A DNA stretch of 64,000 bases from JBFONV01 sp040779335. GTDB taxonomy: Bacteria; Pseudomonadota; Gammaproteobacteria; Enterobacterales; Alteromonadaceae. Below are positions 8,873 to 18,039 of this stretch, in pieces. Each line of letters starts with the position of its first letter. Position 1 is the stretch's first letter. Position numbers and translations under genes: made by a program. The notes below the pieces were generated by a model. The model worked only from the letters and a program-made list of their open reading frames with translations. It had not been told where the DNA came from and made no database searches. The stretch is from the NCBI GenBank assembly GCA_040779335.1, contig JBFONV010000007.1:62001-126000 (forward strand), written 5' to 3'.

Positions 8873-10372
8873 CTAGCAATGAAGTTTGAGATCGATACCT
8901 ATTATTTGCAAAAACTTCCGCTCTTGGTCGAGTTCATCTGCAATTAAGGGGTGATTGTTTAACCATAACTTTGATAAGCATAAGCTTAATTGATTTTTTG
9001 TCGCATTTATTTGGTATTCAGGGATAACGTCATCACGGCGACGTCGACACAAAATAATAGCTAATCGCAAAATTACTAAATAATAACTGATTGTTTGTAT
9101 GCAGGTAACGTTTTGCTGCTGCAATTCATCGAACCTGATCTGCCCCGTGTACTGCTTAATTAAAGTAGCAATGAAATGCTTTTCAGCAAAGTTAAAGCCG
9201 GGTAAGTCTGCATGTTCAACAATGTAGGCACTGTGTTGCTGGTGGTTTTTAAAGGCTAACGAAACTCCTACTTCATGTAAAGCACAGCTAGCTTTTAATA
9301 ATTCAAAACTATTGTCTTGGCTTAGTTGCCAGTTTTTTTCAACATGCTGATAAATAAACATCGCTTGCTGAATAACTCTTTGAGCATGCTGATGGTCAAT
9401 ATTAAATTTTATTGTTAACGCGCCTATAGTTCGCTCTCTGATCGGAATATTGCGCATATTAGGTAACATTTCGTAAAGCAACCCTTCACGTAATGCGCCG
9501 CTGGCTATTTGTAGTTGCTCAATAGAAAGGCTTTCGAACAAAGCGATCAAAATTGCTAAGCCACTGGCAATAACAGGGGTTCTTTCCGGTTCTAAACCAG
9601 GAATATCGATGGCTTCAATGGTTTTACATTGAATGAGTTGCTGCTGAACATTGCGCATAAATGCCAGATTGATTTCTACTGGACTATTATTGAAACTTAA
9701 TATTTCAGCGAGTGCCTGCATCGTCCCTGAGCCGCCAAGTACTGAGTTCCATCCTATGCTCGTATAGGTATTAACTAATGGAGAAATGAGAGATTTAGCC
9801 GCATTAATGGCTTGGTCAAAGTTAGCGGAAGTAAGTTGATTATCGCGAAAATATTTTTGTTTAAAGGTTACACACCCCATATTTAGGCTGATCACTTTTT
9901 TAGGCTTAAATCCATCTCCAACAATGATTTCTGTGCTGGCACCGCCTATATCCAATACTAACCTTTTACCATTGGTACAGCTGGTATGGGCCACGCCCAG
10001 GTATATTTGCTCTGCTTCTTCTTGACCACTCAGTAGAATCACTTCTTGACCAAGGATCTTAGCCGCTTGAGCTAAAAAAGCAGGTGCATTATTGGCTATT
10101 CTTAGCGTTGCTGTGGCGACAATGCGAATGTTACTAGCAGGGATGTCTTGCAGCCTTTCAGCAAAAAAGCGTAAACATTCTAAGCCTCTGGCAATGGTGG
10201 CATCATCAAGTTGATTGTTCTCATCAAGACCCGATGCTAAACGGACCTTCCGCTTAATTTTATCGACCGTTTGCACACTATTAGCAACCACCTTAGTGAT
10301 TAACATGTGAAAGCTGTTAGAGCCTAAATCTATGACAGCATAAAGTGGCTGCTCAGTGTGCTTACTCGACAT
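8873..10372 (-). CDS. gppA: Ppx/GppA phosphatase, probably pppGpp pyrophosphatase
   Basis: Enzymes of this family hydrolyse pppGpp to ppGpp or polyphosphate to phosphate. The actin-like fold motifs are present: YAVIDLGSNSFHMLI, VATATLR, LSGQEEAEQIYLGV, LDIGGASTEIIVG and GGSGTMQAL; the C-terminal HD-like domain follows. The open frame extends to 10429 inside rhlB, but I place the start at 10372 (MSSKHTEQPLYAVIDLG), the first Met before the conserved core and 7 bp after the rhlB stop. Gene order gppA-rhlB divergent from trxA-rho is the same as in E. coli, which favours GppA over Ppx; the specificity is an inference. Confidence 0.9.
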   Translation of the reverse strand: MSSKHTEQPLYAVIDLGSNSFHMLITKVVANSVQTVDKIKRKVRLASGLDENNQLDDATIARGLECLRFFAERLQDIPASNIRIVATATLRIANNAPAFLAQAAKILGQEVILLSGQEEAEQIYLGVAHTSCTNGKRLVLDIGGASTEIIVGDGFKPKKVISLNMGCVTFKQKYFRDNQLTSANFDQAINAAKSLISPLVNTYTSIGWNSVLGGSGTMQALAEILSFNNSPVEINLAFMRNVQQQLIQCKTIEAIDIPGLEPERTPVIASGLAILIALFESLSIEQLQIASGALREGLLYEMLPNMRNIPIRERTIGALTIKFNIDHQHAQRVIQQAMFIYQHVEKNWQLSQDNSFELLKASCALHEVGVSLAFKNHQQHSAYIVEHADLPGFNFAEKHFIATLIKQYTGQIRFDELQQQNVTCIQTISYYLVILRLAIILCRRRRDDVIPEYQINATKNQLSLCLSKLWLNNHPLIADELDQERKFLQIIGIDLKLHC

Positions 10373-10379
10373 TGAATGA

Positions 10380-11642
10380 CTAGTTCCTGCGACCCCTGTT
10401 CGGAGAAGGACGGCCTCTGTTCTGCCCACTACTATGGGGTTTATGTCTGCGCGGACGAGGTTTAGGTTGAGGCAGATCGGTTAGCAAAGCATCATGGTCA
10501 TATTTACTTACGGGTAAGGTATGCTCAATATAAGTTTCGATTGCAGGCAAATTAAAAACATACTCTTCACAAGCAAAGCTAATAGCATGTCCTGATGCGC
10601 CTGCTCGCCCTGTACGGCCAATACGATGAACATAATCTTCACAGTCGTCAGGCAAGTCATAATTGAATACATGAGTAACGGCTGGAATATGCAGTCCACG
10701 TGCAGCTACATCGGTCGCAACTAACACGTCGAGTTCTCCTGAAGTGAACTGTTCTAATATTTTGAGACGCTTCTTCTGCACAACATCACCAGTTAACAAG
10801 CCAACGCGGATTTTATCAGCGTCTAAATGCGCGAATATCTTTTCGCAAACATGCTTAGTATTGGCAAAGATAATGGCTTTATCTGGCCATTCTTCTTCTA
10901 TCAATGTTTGTAACAGTGCCATTTTATCTTCATTGGCGGGATAAAAGAGTTCTTCAGAAATGCGAACGTTAGTTTTTTGATCAGGTTCAACTTCAACACT
11001 TACTGGGTCATTCATGTGTTCAAAGGCAAGCTCTTTCACTCTAAATGACAAGGTTGCTGAAAACAGCATACTGAGTCGCTCAGTGGCTGGCGGCATTTTA
11101 TTAAACATATAACGAATATCTTTAATAAAACCTAGATCAAACATGCGATCTGCTTCATCTAACACTACAACTTCAATATTGCTAAGTTTGTATATGCCTT
11201 GTTTAAAGTAATCGATAAGTCGGCCACAGGTGCCTATTAAAATATCAACCCCTTGTTCTAATTCTTGGCGTTGACTTTCATATCCTTCGCCCCCATAAAC
11301 AACAGAGAGACGCAAATTAGTACTTTTTGCCATTTCGATCGCATCGCGATGAATTTGTATAGCAAGTTCTCTAGTCGGCGCCATAATCAGCGCTCTAGGC
11401 TGGTTATGTTCTGGCTTGGGTTTAAGAAGTAAGTGGTGATATGTTGCTGCTAAAAATGCAATTGTTTTACCTTCACCTGTTTGCGCTTGACCTGCAATAT
11501 CTTTTCCTTCGAGTAAAACTGGTAAAGATTTGGCTTGGATCGCGGTACAATTGTGAAAGCCCATGGCTTCAAGTCCGGTCACTACTTGCGGGGCAAGATT
11601 GAGATCGGTGAACTTTGTTTCTGTTAAATGTGTTTTTTTCAT
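10380..11642 (-). CDS. rhlB: ATP-dependent RNA helicase RhlB
   Basis: RhlB is the DEAD-box helicase that unwinds structured RNA for the RNase E degradosome. All helicase motifs are visible: Q motif region (GFHNCTAIQAKSLPVL), motif I AQTGEGKT (Glu instead of the common Thr), PTRELA, VLDEADRMFDLGF, FSATLS, ATDVAARGLHIP and HRIGRTGRAG. The C-terminal tail is basic and Pro/Arg-rich (PRPRRHKPHSSGQNRGR), as expected for RNA binding. It is 420 aa long and heads the rhlB-gppA pair, divergent from trxA. Confidence 0.95.
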   Translation of the reverse strand: MKKTHLTETKFTDLNLAPQVVTGLEAMGFHNCTAIQAKSLPVLLEGKDIAGQAQTGEGKTIAFLAATYHHLLLKPKPEHNQPRALIMAPTRELAIQIHRDAIEMAKSTNLRLSVVYGGEGYESQRQELEQGVDILIGTCGRLIDYFKQGIYKLSNIEVVVLDEADRMFDLGFIKDIRYMFNKMPPATERLSMLFSATLSFRVKELAFEHMNDPVSVEVEPDQKTNVRISEELFYPANEDKMALLQTLIEEEWPDKAIIFANTKHVCEKIFAHLDADKIRVGLLTGDVVQKKRLKILEQFTSGELDVLVATDVAARGLHIPAVTHVFNYDLPDDCEDYVHRIGRTGRAGASGHAISFACEEYVFNLPAIETYIEHTLPVSKYDHDALLTDLPQPKPRPRRHKPHSSGQNRGRPSPNRGRRN

Positions 11643-11781
11643 AGCGCTAGCTTAACAGGTTACGCATGTAATAAAAAACAGTATTAATTAAATCATACGA
11701 TGTCCATAACTATTGTTAATTTTTTTATTAAAGACGCTGAGTTTTTTGATATAAAAACCAACAAAAGGTTATGTAATACGA

Positions 11782-11811
11782 TTGGTATAAAATTAATGAT
11801 GAGGTTATAAT
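11782..11811 (+). promoter_or_regulatory. candidate sigma-70 promoter of trxA
   Basis: TTGGTA (11782-11787) and a perfect TATAAT (11806-11811) are separated by 18 bp, 44 bp before the trxA start. This is the best promoter match in the rhlB-trxA intergenic region. Confidence 0.5.
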
Positions 11812-11854
11812 CTTCATCAATCTGGCGTGATAGCCACCATAATTGGAGAAAAAA

Positions 11855-12181
11855 ATGAGCGAAAAAATTGTTCAGCTAACTGATGACAGTTTTGACACTG
11901 ATGTAATAAATGCATCAAACCTTGTGTTGGTTGATTTTTGGGCTGAATGGTGTGGTCCGTGCAAAATGATAGCCCCATTATTAAACGATGTTGCTGAGGA
12001 ATATGCCGGTCAGCTTACCGTTGGTAAACTTAATATTGATCAGAATGCGGGTACACCACCTAAATACGGTATTCGTGGTATTCCAACATTATTGCTATTT
12101 AAAGATGGTAATGTGGTTGATACTAAAGTTGGCGCATTATCAAAAACGCAACTAAAAGAATTTATCGATAACAATTTATAA
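11855..12181 (+). CDS. trxA: thioredoxin 1
   Basis: Thioredoxin reduces disulfides in cytoplasmic proteins with electrons from NADPH through thioredoxin reductase. The protein from 11855 is 108 aa, the same size class as E. coli TrxA, and carries FWAEWCGPCKMIAP with Cys33/Cys36, the cis-Pro in IRGIPTLLLF and the C-terminal GALSKTQLKEF. A TTG at 11843 would add four residues, but it overlaps the GGAG ribosome binding site that fits the ATG at 11855, so the shorter start is chosen. The rho gene follows 273 bp downstream. Confidence 0.97.
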   Translation: MSEKIVQLTDDSFDTDVINASNLVLVDFWAEWCGPCKMIAPLLNDVAEEYAGQLTVGKLNIDQNAGTPPKYGIRGIPTLLLFKDGNVVDTKVGALSKTQLKEFIDNNL

Positions 12182-12454
12182 TATCGATCAGGGCTTGCTC
12201 TCTTTGGTGGGCCCTATTGTCCTTTCTTATTTAGTTGTATCTGAATAATTAAGGACTTTTTATATAAAATACGCCTATATTTTTAAAAAAAGTCTAAGTT
12301 TTGACTAGAAGCAGTACTGTTGTCTTTACGTCGATAGTATTTAATGCTAAGTTTAATACTCAGAAAAAATTAACCATTCCTACATTAACACTCTTTCGTT
12401 CAAAAAATGCCACATACAATGCATAGCAACGTTAAATAGTTTAAGAAACCTCAT

Positions 12455-13714
12455 ATGAACCTTACCGAACTTAAAGAAAAATCGATTAGTGAATTGATTG
12501 CTCTTGCAGAATCAATGAAGCTTGACCATCTCGCTAGAACCCGTAAACAAGACGTAATATTTGCCATACTTAAAGCGCATGCTAAAAGCGGTGAAGATAT
12601 TTTTGGTGGGGGCGTTCTTGAAATATTACAAGATGGTTTTGGCTTTCTACGGTCAGCTGACTCATCATATTTGGCTGGCCCAGATGATATCTATGTCTCT
12701 CCAAGTCAAATTAGACGCTTTAGTATGCGTACCGGGGATACTATTCACGGTAAAATTCGACCACCTAAAGACGGCGAACGTTATTTTGCCTTGTTGAAAG
12801 TAAGTGAAGTAAACTTTGACCGCCCAGAAAATTCTCGCAACAAAATCCTATTTGAAAATTTAACTCCCATTCATCCAAACGGACGAATGATCATGGAGCG
12901 TGGTAATGGTTCAACCGAAGATATTACCGCCCGTGTTTTAGATTTAGCGTCACCAATAGGTAAAGGTCAACGTGGTTTGATTGTTGCGCCGCCGAAAGCC
13001 GGTAAAACATTATTACTACAAAACATTGCGCAAAGTATTGCTCATAATCACCCTGAAGCTGAGCTAATGGTTTTACTGATTGATGAGCGTCCAGAAGAAG
13101 TAACCGAAATGCAGCGCCTTGTTAAAGGTGAAGTAGTGGCCTCAACGTTTGATGAGCCAGCCAGTCGCCATGTTCAAGTAGCCGAAATGGTTATCGAAAA
13201 AGCCAAACGTTTAGTAGAACATAAAAAAGACGTCGTGATTTTACTGGATTCAATCACTCGTTTAGCCCGTGCTTATAACACCGTTATTCCATCATCAGGT
13301 AAAATTTTAACTGGTGGTGTTGACGCGAATGCTTTACATCGCCCTAAGCGTTTTTTTGGTGCGGCTCGTAATATTGAAGAAGGTGGTAGTTTAACCATTA
13401 TCGCCACTGCGCTAGTAGAAACAGGCTCTAAAATGGACGAAGTTATCTACGAAGAATTTAAAGGTACGGGTAACATGGAGCTTCACCTTTCTCGTAAAAT
13501 TTCTGAGAAACGTGTTTTCCCTGCTATCAATATTAACCGCAGTGGTACTCGTCGTGAAGAACTTATTACTAAGCCAGACGAACTACAAAAAATGTGGATT
13601 TTACGTAAAATCGTTCATGAAATGGATGAAATTGGCGCAATTGAATTTTTAATTGATAAATTGGCAATGACCAAAACCAATGACGAATTCTTCGATTCAA
13701 TGAAACGAAAATAA
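12455..13714 (+). CDS. rho: transcription termination factor Rho
   Basis: Rho is the hexameric RNA-dependent ATPase that ends transcription of untranslated RNA. It is 419 aa, as in enterobacteria. Seen are the N-terminal helix bundle (MNLTELKEKSISELIALAES), the RNA-binding cold-shock-like part with GFGFLRSADSSYLAGPDDIY, Walker A (VAPPKAGKTLLLQ), Walker B region (VVILLDSITRLARAYN), and the Q/R-loops (SGKILTGGVDANAL). The 273-bp leader after trxA is AT-rich; such leaders carry attenuation of rho in E. coli, but I see no defined element here beyond a weak AGGGC/GCCCT hairpin after trxA. Confidence 0.98.
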   Translation: MNLTELKEKSISELIALAESMKLDHLARTRKQDVIFAILKAHAKSGEDIFGGGVLEILQDGFGFLRSADSSYLAGPDDIYVSPSQIRRFSMRTGDTIHGKIRPPKDGERYFALLKVSEVNFDRPENSRNKILFENLTPIHPNGRMIMERGNGSTEDITARVLDLASPIGKGQRGLIVAPPKAGKTLLLQNIAQSIAHNHPEAELMVLLIDERPEEVTEMQRLVKGEVVASTFDEPASRHVQVAEMVIEKAKRLVEHKKDVVILLDSITRLARAYNTVIPSSGKILTGGVDANALHRPKRFFGAARNIEEGGSLTIIATALVETGSKMDEVIYEEFKGTGNMELHLSRKISEKRVFPAININRSGTRREELITKPDELQKMWILRKIVHEMDEIGAIEFLIDKLAMTKTNDEFFDSMKRK

Positions 13715-13730
13715 CATTATTAGAATCATT

Positions 13731-13758
13731 AAAAAGCCAGCTATAAGCTGGCTTTTTT
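13731..13758 (+). terminator. intrinsic terminator of rho
   Basis: The stem AAAAAGCCAGC / GCTGGCTTTTTT with a 5-nt loop ends in a run of six T. It begins 16 bp after the rho stop. The A-tract makes it able to work in both directions, so it may also serve the minus-strand side. Confidence 0.88.
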
Positions 13759-13827
13759 GATGAATTGACAAAATTAGCTGACATGCTGCGTTATCTCATT
13801 GGTATAAACCGGTAGGGATTTTATCAC

Positions 13828-14235
13828 TTAGATGAATTTACACATGCCATTACCTAATGGTGCTCCCGTCCTTTCAACATATCCATGCTTTTGGTAGAAC
13901 CCTTCTTTACCTTGAGCGGCTAATAAACCAATGGTAGCGCCCTTTTTCGCTGCCTTAGCTAAATAGTTTTCGATATTATCCATAATGATTCTACCGATGC
14001 CTTGACCTTGATAACTAGGGTCGATCACCACATCTTGAATGTAAAAATACATAAAGCCATCACCGATTACTCGTCCCATGCCAATAAGCTGCGAGTCGTG
14101 GCACACAGTAACATGAAAGAGCGAGTGTTCTAAGCTCGCTTGTGCCATTGCCATATTGGTTGTGCCCCACCCAATTTTTTCTCTGAGTTGTACAAATTCA
14201 TCTACACTAGGGCTTTGGTTTTCAATGTCGTACAT
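13828..14235 (-). CDS. GNAT-family N-acetyltransferase
   Basis: A 135-aa protein with the GNAT fold. The acetyl-CoA loop is seen in IDPSYQGQGIGRIIMDNI (Q-x-x-G-x-G pattern), preceded by the beta strand with MYFYIQDVVI. The C-terminal strand has GFYQKHGYVER, typical for small GNAT enzymes. The substrate is unknown. It lies between rho (convergent) and the TolB-propeller regulator, reading in the same direction as the latter with a 36-bp gap. Confidence 0.87.
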   Translation of the reverse strand: MYDIENQSPSVDEFVQLREKIGWGTTNMAMAQASLEHSLFHVTVCHDSQLIGMGRVIGDGFMYFYIQDVVIDPSYQGQGIGRIIMDNIENYLAKAAKKGATIGLLAAQGKEGFYQKHGYVERTGAPLGNGMCKFI

Positions 14236-14271
14236 TATCTTCCTTTACGTTTAAAAGCGGGTTGAAATTTT

Positions 14272-16296
14272 TTAGTCAGTGGCTCGTTTTAACAGAATAA
14301 TATCTTTTTGTATGTTAGCCGATTCATAGATGAGTTTATCTGCGTGAACTGCAGAAACGACATTGACATAGTCAGGTAGAGAATATTTTGCCCTGATGGT
14401 TTTTGATTTTAAATCAAAAGCAATTAGTTGCCGTGAATGATTATTTTCAGTGATTATCAGCAATTCCGTCCCGCTTTTTACATAGCGAATTATTGGATCC
14501 TGAACGTCTAACAAAATGTTATCGAGATGGTTTTCAACGGATATAATTTTACTACCTTGGGTAAAAATCATCTTATCGTCGGGGTCTAATACCGGTTTGG
14601 CGTTACTAAAGCCACCAATAGATTTCACTTCCTGTGTGGTTATGTCGATGGTTTTAACTTGATTGTCTTTGACGCTAAAGGTTAATAGTTGATTTTCATT
14701 GGAATAAAAATCAGCGAGAACCCCTAACGGCTTTTCGAAGTAATTGATTGAATATCCACTTTGGCTAATAGATACAATGATAGGGAAATCGTAATTGGAA
14801 AAGCCAAACTTCTTGCTATTGGCATGCCATACTGGTCTCGAAACTCCAAGTAACTTCTCCTTGTTTTCATATACCAAGTCGGTTTGATTGGTGCCTACAT
14901 TCAATAAATAAACCTGTGGGAATCCTTTGCGATGGGAAATATAAGCTAATTTGGTTTTATCCGGTGACAGTGATGCCTCTCTATCAACGGTATTAGAGTT
15001 CACTAACTTTATTGGAGCTAGACTGTCAGTAAACGATACTTGGGCAATGTCAGCATCAATTTTAGCAAAACTAATAATGATGCCATTTCCATCGGGTAAA
15101 AACTGAGGGTGTTGAACAAAGTCATAACTATCAACGTTTAGCCTGATGATATTTTTATCTTGGTTTATTAGGCTTAATCGTCTGCCGTCACTCACTAAAA
15201 CAGAATGACCACTAGGATGCCAACTGAGAAAGTATCTATTTTTGTCTAAACTGATTAAGTCTTGGAGGTTGTCATTGGTGTCTCCCAACTTCAATGTTTT
15301 TATTTGGGTATAGCCTTTATTGTCAAAGCCAGCAAGCACAATTTTATCCTGCAAGCGATGCAAATTTACTTCGTAGGGTATGTACGATTGGTTAAAAGAT
15401 TTAACGATGTGTTTTTTGCCAGTTTTGGTATCTAGTGATGACAGGCTGATTAAATGATTTTGTTTGGTCAAAGCATACATTTTGCCACTAGTTCCCCAGT
15501 GTAAGGAACTGATCCGTTTTTCATCTTCAAACGCGATAACCGATCTCGTTATCGATTTAGTTTCTAGGTTTATCGTGTTGATATATTCTGTGCTAGTTGA
15601 GGTTGAGGTTGAGGTTGAGGTATAGGCCAGCGCATTGTTTGAAGGGGACCAGTCAAACTCTCTAACGTCATCAGCAATCAGCTGAAATGTTTTCTCAGAC
15701 GTGAGTTCCTTAACCCATAAGCTTCTTTTGCCTGCGGAACTGCCATTAATTCTTAAATAGGCAACCTTTAAACCATCGGGAGAAACTTTAGCGTTAAACT
15801 CTTGTTCATTTGAGGAGGTAAGCGGGTAAGCTTCACCTATCTCAAAATTAGCATCTGCGCTATTGAGTTTAAATATATTCGCAGAAATCCCGAGAAAAAT
15901 GATAACAATTGCCGACCACGTTCCAAGGTGTTTCAAGTGATAGTTTTTAGTGGCTTGAAGTTTAATTTTCGCGTGTAAACCATAACCCTTTTTGGGAAAG
16001 GTCTTGATCAATTCTACAGTTGAACGTTCAGATTTTAAAATCTTGCGCAAAATTGCGATACATCGTCTAATTGAACCAGGGCTAAAGACAGAATTTGGCC
16101 AAACATGAGAAAATAAAACTTCTTGTCCAACAACCTTGTTATTGTTCGCGACTAAATACAGTAAAACCTCCATTACTTTTGGTTCAACGGGATGAGCCAA
16201 ACCGTCGACGGTGATGGTTCCGCGCAACGCGTCGACTAGACAGTCTTCAACAAAGAAAACCGTGTTTGAAAGCTTTTCAATTGAAAAATTCGCCAC
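14272..16296 (-). CDS. transmembrane winged-helix regulator with TolB-like propeller
   Basis: A 674-aa one-component sensor of the ToxR/CadC layout. An OmpR-type winged helix is at residues 12-108 (PVEPKVMEVLLYLVA, SVFSPGSIRRCIAILRKIL, LIKTFPKKGYGL), a single membrane helix at about 126-143, and a large periplasmic part with WD40-like/TolB repeats (SPDGLKVAYLR, SPDKTKLAYISHRKGFPQVY). The DNA-binding end is cytoplasmic, so a periplasmic signal could act directly on a promoter. Residues around 230 form a Ser-Thr run coded by a hexanucleotide repeat. It is divergent from the beta-lactamase-like hydrolase at 16419, the likely target by position. The protein at 59867-61894 has the same architecture. 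Confidence 0.88.
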   Translation of the reverse strand: MANFSIEKLSNTVFFVEDCLVDALRGTITVDGLAHPVEPKVMEVLLYLVANNNKVVGQEVLFSHVWPNSVFSPGSIRRCIAILRKILKSERSTVELIKTFPKKGYGLHAKIKLQATKNYHLKHLGTWSAIVIIFLGISANIFKLNSADANFEIGEAYPLTSSNEQEFNAKVSPDGLKVAYLRINGSSAGKRSLWVKELTSEKTFQLIADDVREFDWSPSNNALAYTSTSTSTSTSTEYINTINLETKSITRSVIAFEDEKRISSLHWGTSGKMYALTKQNHLISLSSLDTKTGKKHIVKSFNQSYIPYEVNLHRLQDKIVLAGFDNKGYTQIKTLKLGDTNDNLQDLISLDKNRYFLSWHPSGHSVLVSDGRRLSLINQDKNIIRLNVDSYDFVQHPQFLPDGNGIIISFAKIDADIAQVSFTDSLAPIKLVNSNTVDREASLSPDKTKLAYISHRKGFPQVYLLNVGTNQTDLVYENKEKLLGVSRPVWHANSKKFGFSNYDFPIIVSISQSGYSINYFEKPLGVLADFYSNENQLLTFSVKDNQVKTIDITTQEVKSIGGFSNAKPVLDPDDKMIFTQGSKIISVENHLDNILLDVQDPIIRYVKSGTELLIITENNHSRQLIAFDLKSKTIRAKYSLPDYVNVVSAVHADKLIYESANIQKDIILLKRATD
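15597..15620. repeat. (TTGAGG)4 hexanucleotide tandem repeat inside the regulator
   Basis: Four perfect copies of TTGAGG (CCTCAA on the coding strand) encode alternating Thr-Ser in the propeller domain. Because the unit is 6 nt, slippage would change the length by two residues without a frameshift. Confidence 0.9.
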
Positions 16297-16418
16297 TTAT
16301 TGCCCTTAATATTTTGCTCTTAACAAAAACATCACAAAAAAAGATCCCTTTCATCATCGACTTGCAGCGCTTTGTTGGAAAACATGCGTTCAGTATTTTA
16401 AAACATTAAGGAAGGTAA

Positions 16419-17852
16419 ATGCGAATCAAATTCATACTACTATTAATATTAGCTTTATTCTTTAACCCACATAGCAAAGCCGATGAAACCAATCCTTCGG
16501 CAGTTGCCAAAATAACCGCTAACAAGTTGACTAAAGCAGTAAACTCTAATCGTTATGACGACTTACTGGAGTTTGCTAAATCATCAACAGCTGAAACAAC
16601 ACTTAACCGCATCGGTGGGCCTGAAAGTTATGCGGACTATCTGTCTGCAGAAAGTTTTTTCCATGGCGCATTATTATTTGATTCAGCTGAGATCGTTTCG
16701 AACACTAATGGCGTTATTCAAGCCAATGCATTTGTTCGTTCAAAAAATACCGAACTCCAGTACCGAGTCGAATTGTCGATATCAGAAAAAGCCCCCAATA
16801 AAATAACTCGGCTGAGACTTAGAGCTGCTCCGGCAATTCAAACGCAGGAGAATAAACTACCCGTTGACCAAGCGATTGAAAAGTTTTCACATTATGTTGA
16901 TAGATTAAGTGAACGAGATGTTTTTTCGGGATCAGTGCTTATCGCGAAAAATAATGCCATTTTATTTGAAAAAACCACTGGTTGGTCGAGTAAGCGATTT
17001 CACACCTTAAATAACGCTTCGACAAGGTTTAACTTGGGTTCAATGAATAAAATGTATACCAGCGTAACTATTCTACGTCTTATTGAAAGAGGTGAATTAA
17101 AGCTGACGACGCCTTTACACCAGCTACTCAATATTGTGGGAAAAGATCAAAATTTTAAAGATATACAGATACAACACTTACTTTCACATAGCTCTGGAGT
17201 CGGTCGATTAGATTGTAAAAAAGGCGAAGATTCCATTGTCGATTCAATGGCAAATTGTTTAAATAAACTCTCAGAAATTTCGCTGAATTTTCCTCCTGGA
17301 ACCCAGTATAGATATAGCAGTGATGGTATGTTTATTTTGGGACTAGTTATTGAGCATCTGACAAAATCAACGTATTACCAAGCCATTCAAAAAGAGATAT
17401 TTGCGCCGGCAGACATGACAGATTCAAGCTGTCTTGATTTACAGTACCCTGTAGAAAATGTGGCAATTGGTTACTACTACCACGCTAGGAAACAGATGTG
17501 GAGAAATAACCTGTTTATCCATGATCAAAAAGGAGGACCTGCTGGCGGGTGTTATTCTTCGGCAAAAGACCTTTTCAAGTTTTCATCTGCGTTACAGTCT
17601 AACTCATTGTTAAGTCAACCAATGACCGCTCTTGCGACGAGTGCAAAACCTCAGTTTGGCGCACAAAACTATGGTTTTGGCTTTATTGTTCGAGATATTA
17701 ACGGCGATCGTGTTGTCGGGCACAATGGTTCTTTTCCAGGAGTCAGTGCGCAGTTAGACATGAATTTAGATTCTGGCTATACGATAACCGTGCTTTCTAA
17801 CCATAGTTTTGCGGCTGATCCGGTTATCGCGAAATTCAATCAATTATTTTAA
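16419..17852 (+). CDS. exported beta-lactamase-like serine hydrolase
   Basis: A 477-aa protein with a signal peptide (cut near SKADE), an N-terminal domain of about 120 residues that resembles small NTF2/DUF3887-type modules, and a C-terminal class C beta-lactamase/esterase domain. The catalytic SxxK is in NLGSMNKMYTS and the second motif is YRYSSDG (Tyr-x-Ser instead of Tyr-x-Asn). HNGSFPG fits the third, H-x-G motif. Family members include peptidases, esterases and PBP-like proteins; a true beta-lactamase is unlikely without an N in motif two. It is divergent from the membrane regulator at 14272-16296, 122 bp away. Confidence 0.88.
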   Translation: MRIKFILLLILALFFNPHSKADETNPSAVAKITANKLTKAVNSNRYDDLLEFAKSSTAETTLNRIGGPESYADYLSAESFFHGALLFDSAEIVSNTNGVIQANAFVRSKNTELQYRVELSISEKAPNKITRLRLRAAPAIQTQENKLPVDQAIEKFSHYVDRLSERDVFSGSVLIAKNNAILFEKTTGWSSKRFHTLNNASTRFNLGSMNKMYTSVTILRLIERGELKLTTPLHQLLNIVGKDQNFKDIQIQHLLSHSSGVGRLDCKKGEDSIVDSMANCLNKLSEISLNFPPGTQYRYSSDGMFILGLVIEHLTKSTYYQAIQKEIFAPADMTDSSCLDLQYPVENVAIGYYYHARKQMWRNNLFIHDQKGGPAGGCYSSAKDLFKFSSALQSNSLLSQPMTALATSAKPQFGAQNYGFGFIVRDINGDRVVGHNGSFPGVSAQLDMNLDSGYTITVLSNHSFAADPVIAKFNQLF

Positions 17853-17869
17853 ATCGTAATTTTTCAATG

Positions 17870-17897
17870 CCAAGCCCACTTGTATTTGAGGGCTTGG
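17870..17897. terminator. hairpin after the beta-lactamase-like gene
   Basis: A perfect 8-bp stem CCAAGCCC / GGGCTTGG with a 12-nt loop begins 17 bp after the stop. No T-run follows on either strand, so intrinsic termination is uncertain. Confidence 0.4.
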
Positions 17898-17969
17898 ATT
17901 AAATAATTGATTAACACTTACATCTCCGTGGATTTGCATCAGAAAATTTATTTTTGATAGGATGCTATT

Positions 17970-17987
17970 CGAAATTCGTGGTTATTT
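17970..17987. repeat. 18-bp direct repeat, first copy
   Basis: CGAAATTCGNGGTTATTT occurs here and at 20820-20837 with one mismatch, followed in both places by weaker similarity for about 30 bp. Both copies lie immediately downstream of minus-strand gene remnants. Confidence 0.5.
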
Positions 17988-18039
17988 GCTCGTCACTATC
18001 AATGCTTATTATTTTTTAAAGCAGATTGTGACATAGAGG

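Noticed and set aside
8873..10429. Longer gppA start at 10429
   Set aside because: The first 19 residues overlap rhlB and do not resemble the family; the Met at 10372 just after the rhlB stop fits better.
12192..12217. Terminator of trxA (AGGGC / GCCCT hairpin)
   Set aside because: Only a 5-bp stem with a long loop and a weak T-run; mentioned with rho but not listed.
16419..17852. Calling the exported hydrolase a true class C beta-lactamase
   Set aside because: Motif two is Tyr-x-Ser instead of Tyr-x-Asn, and the extra N-terminal domain is unlike AmpC.
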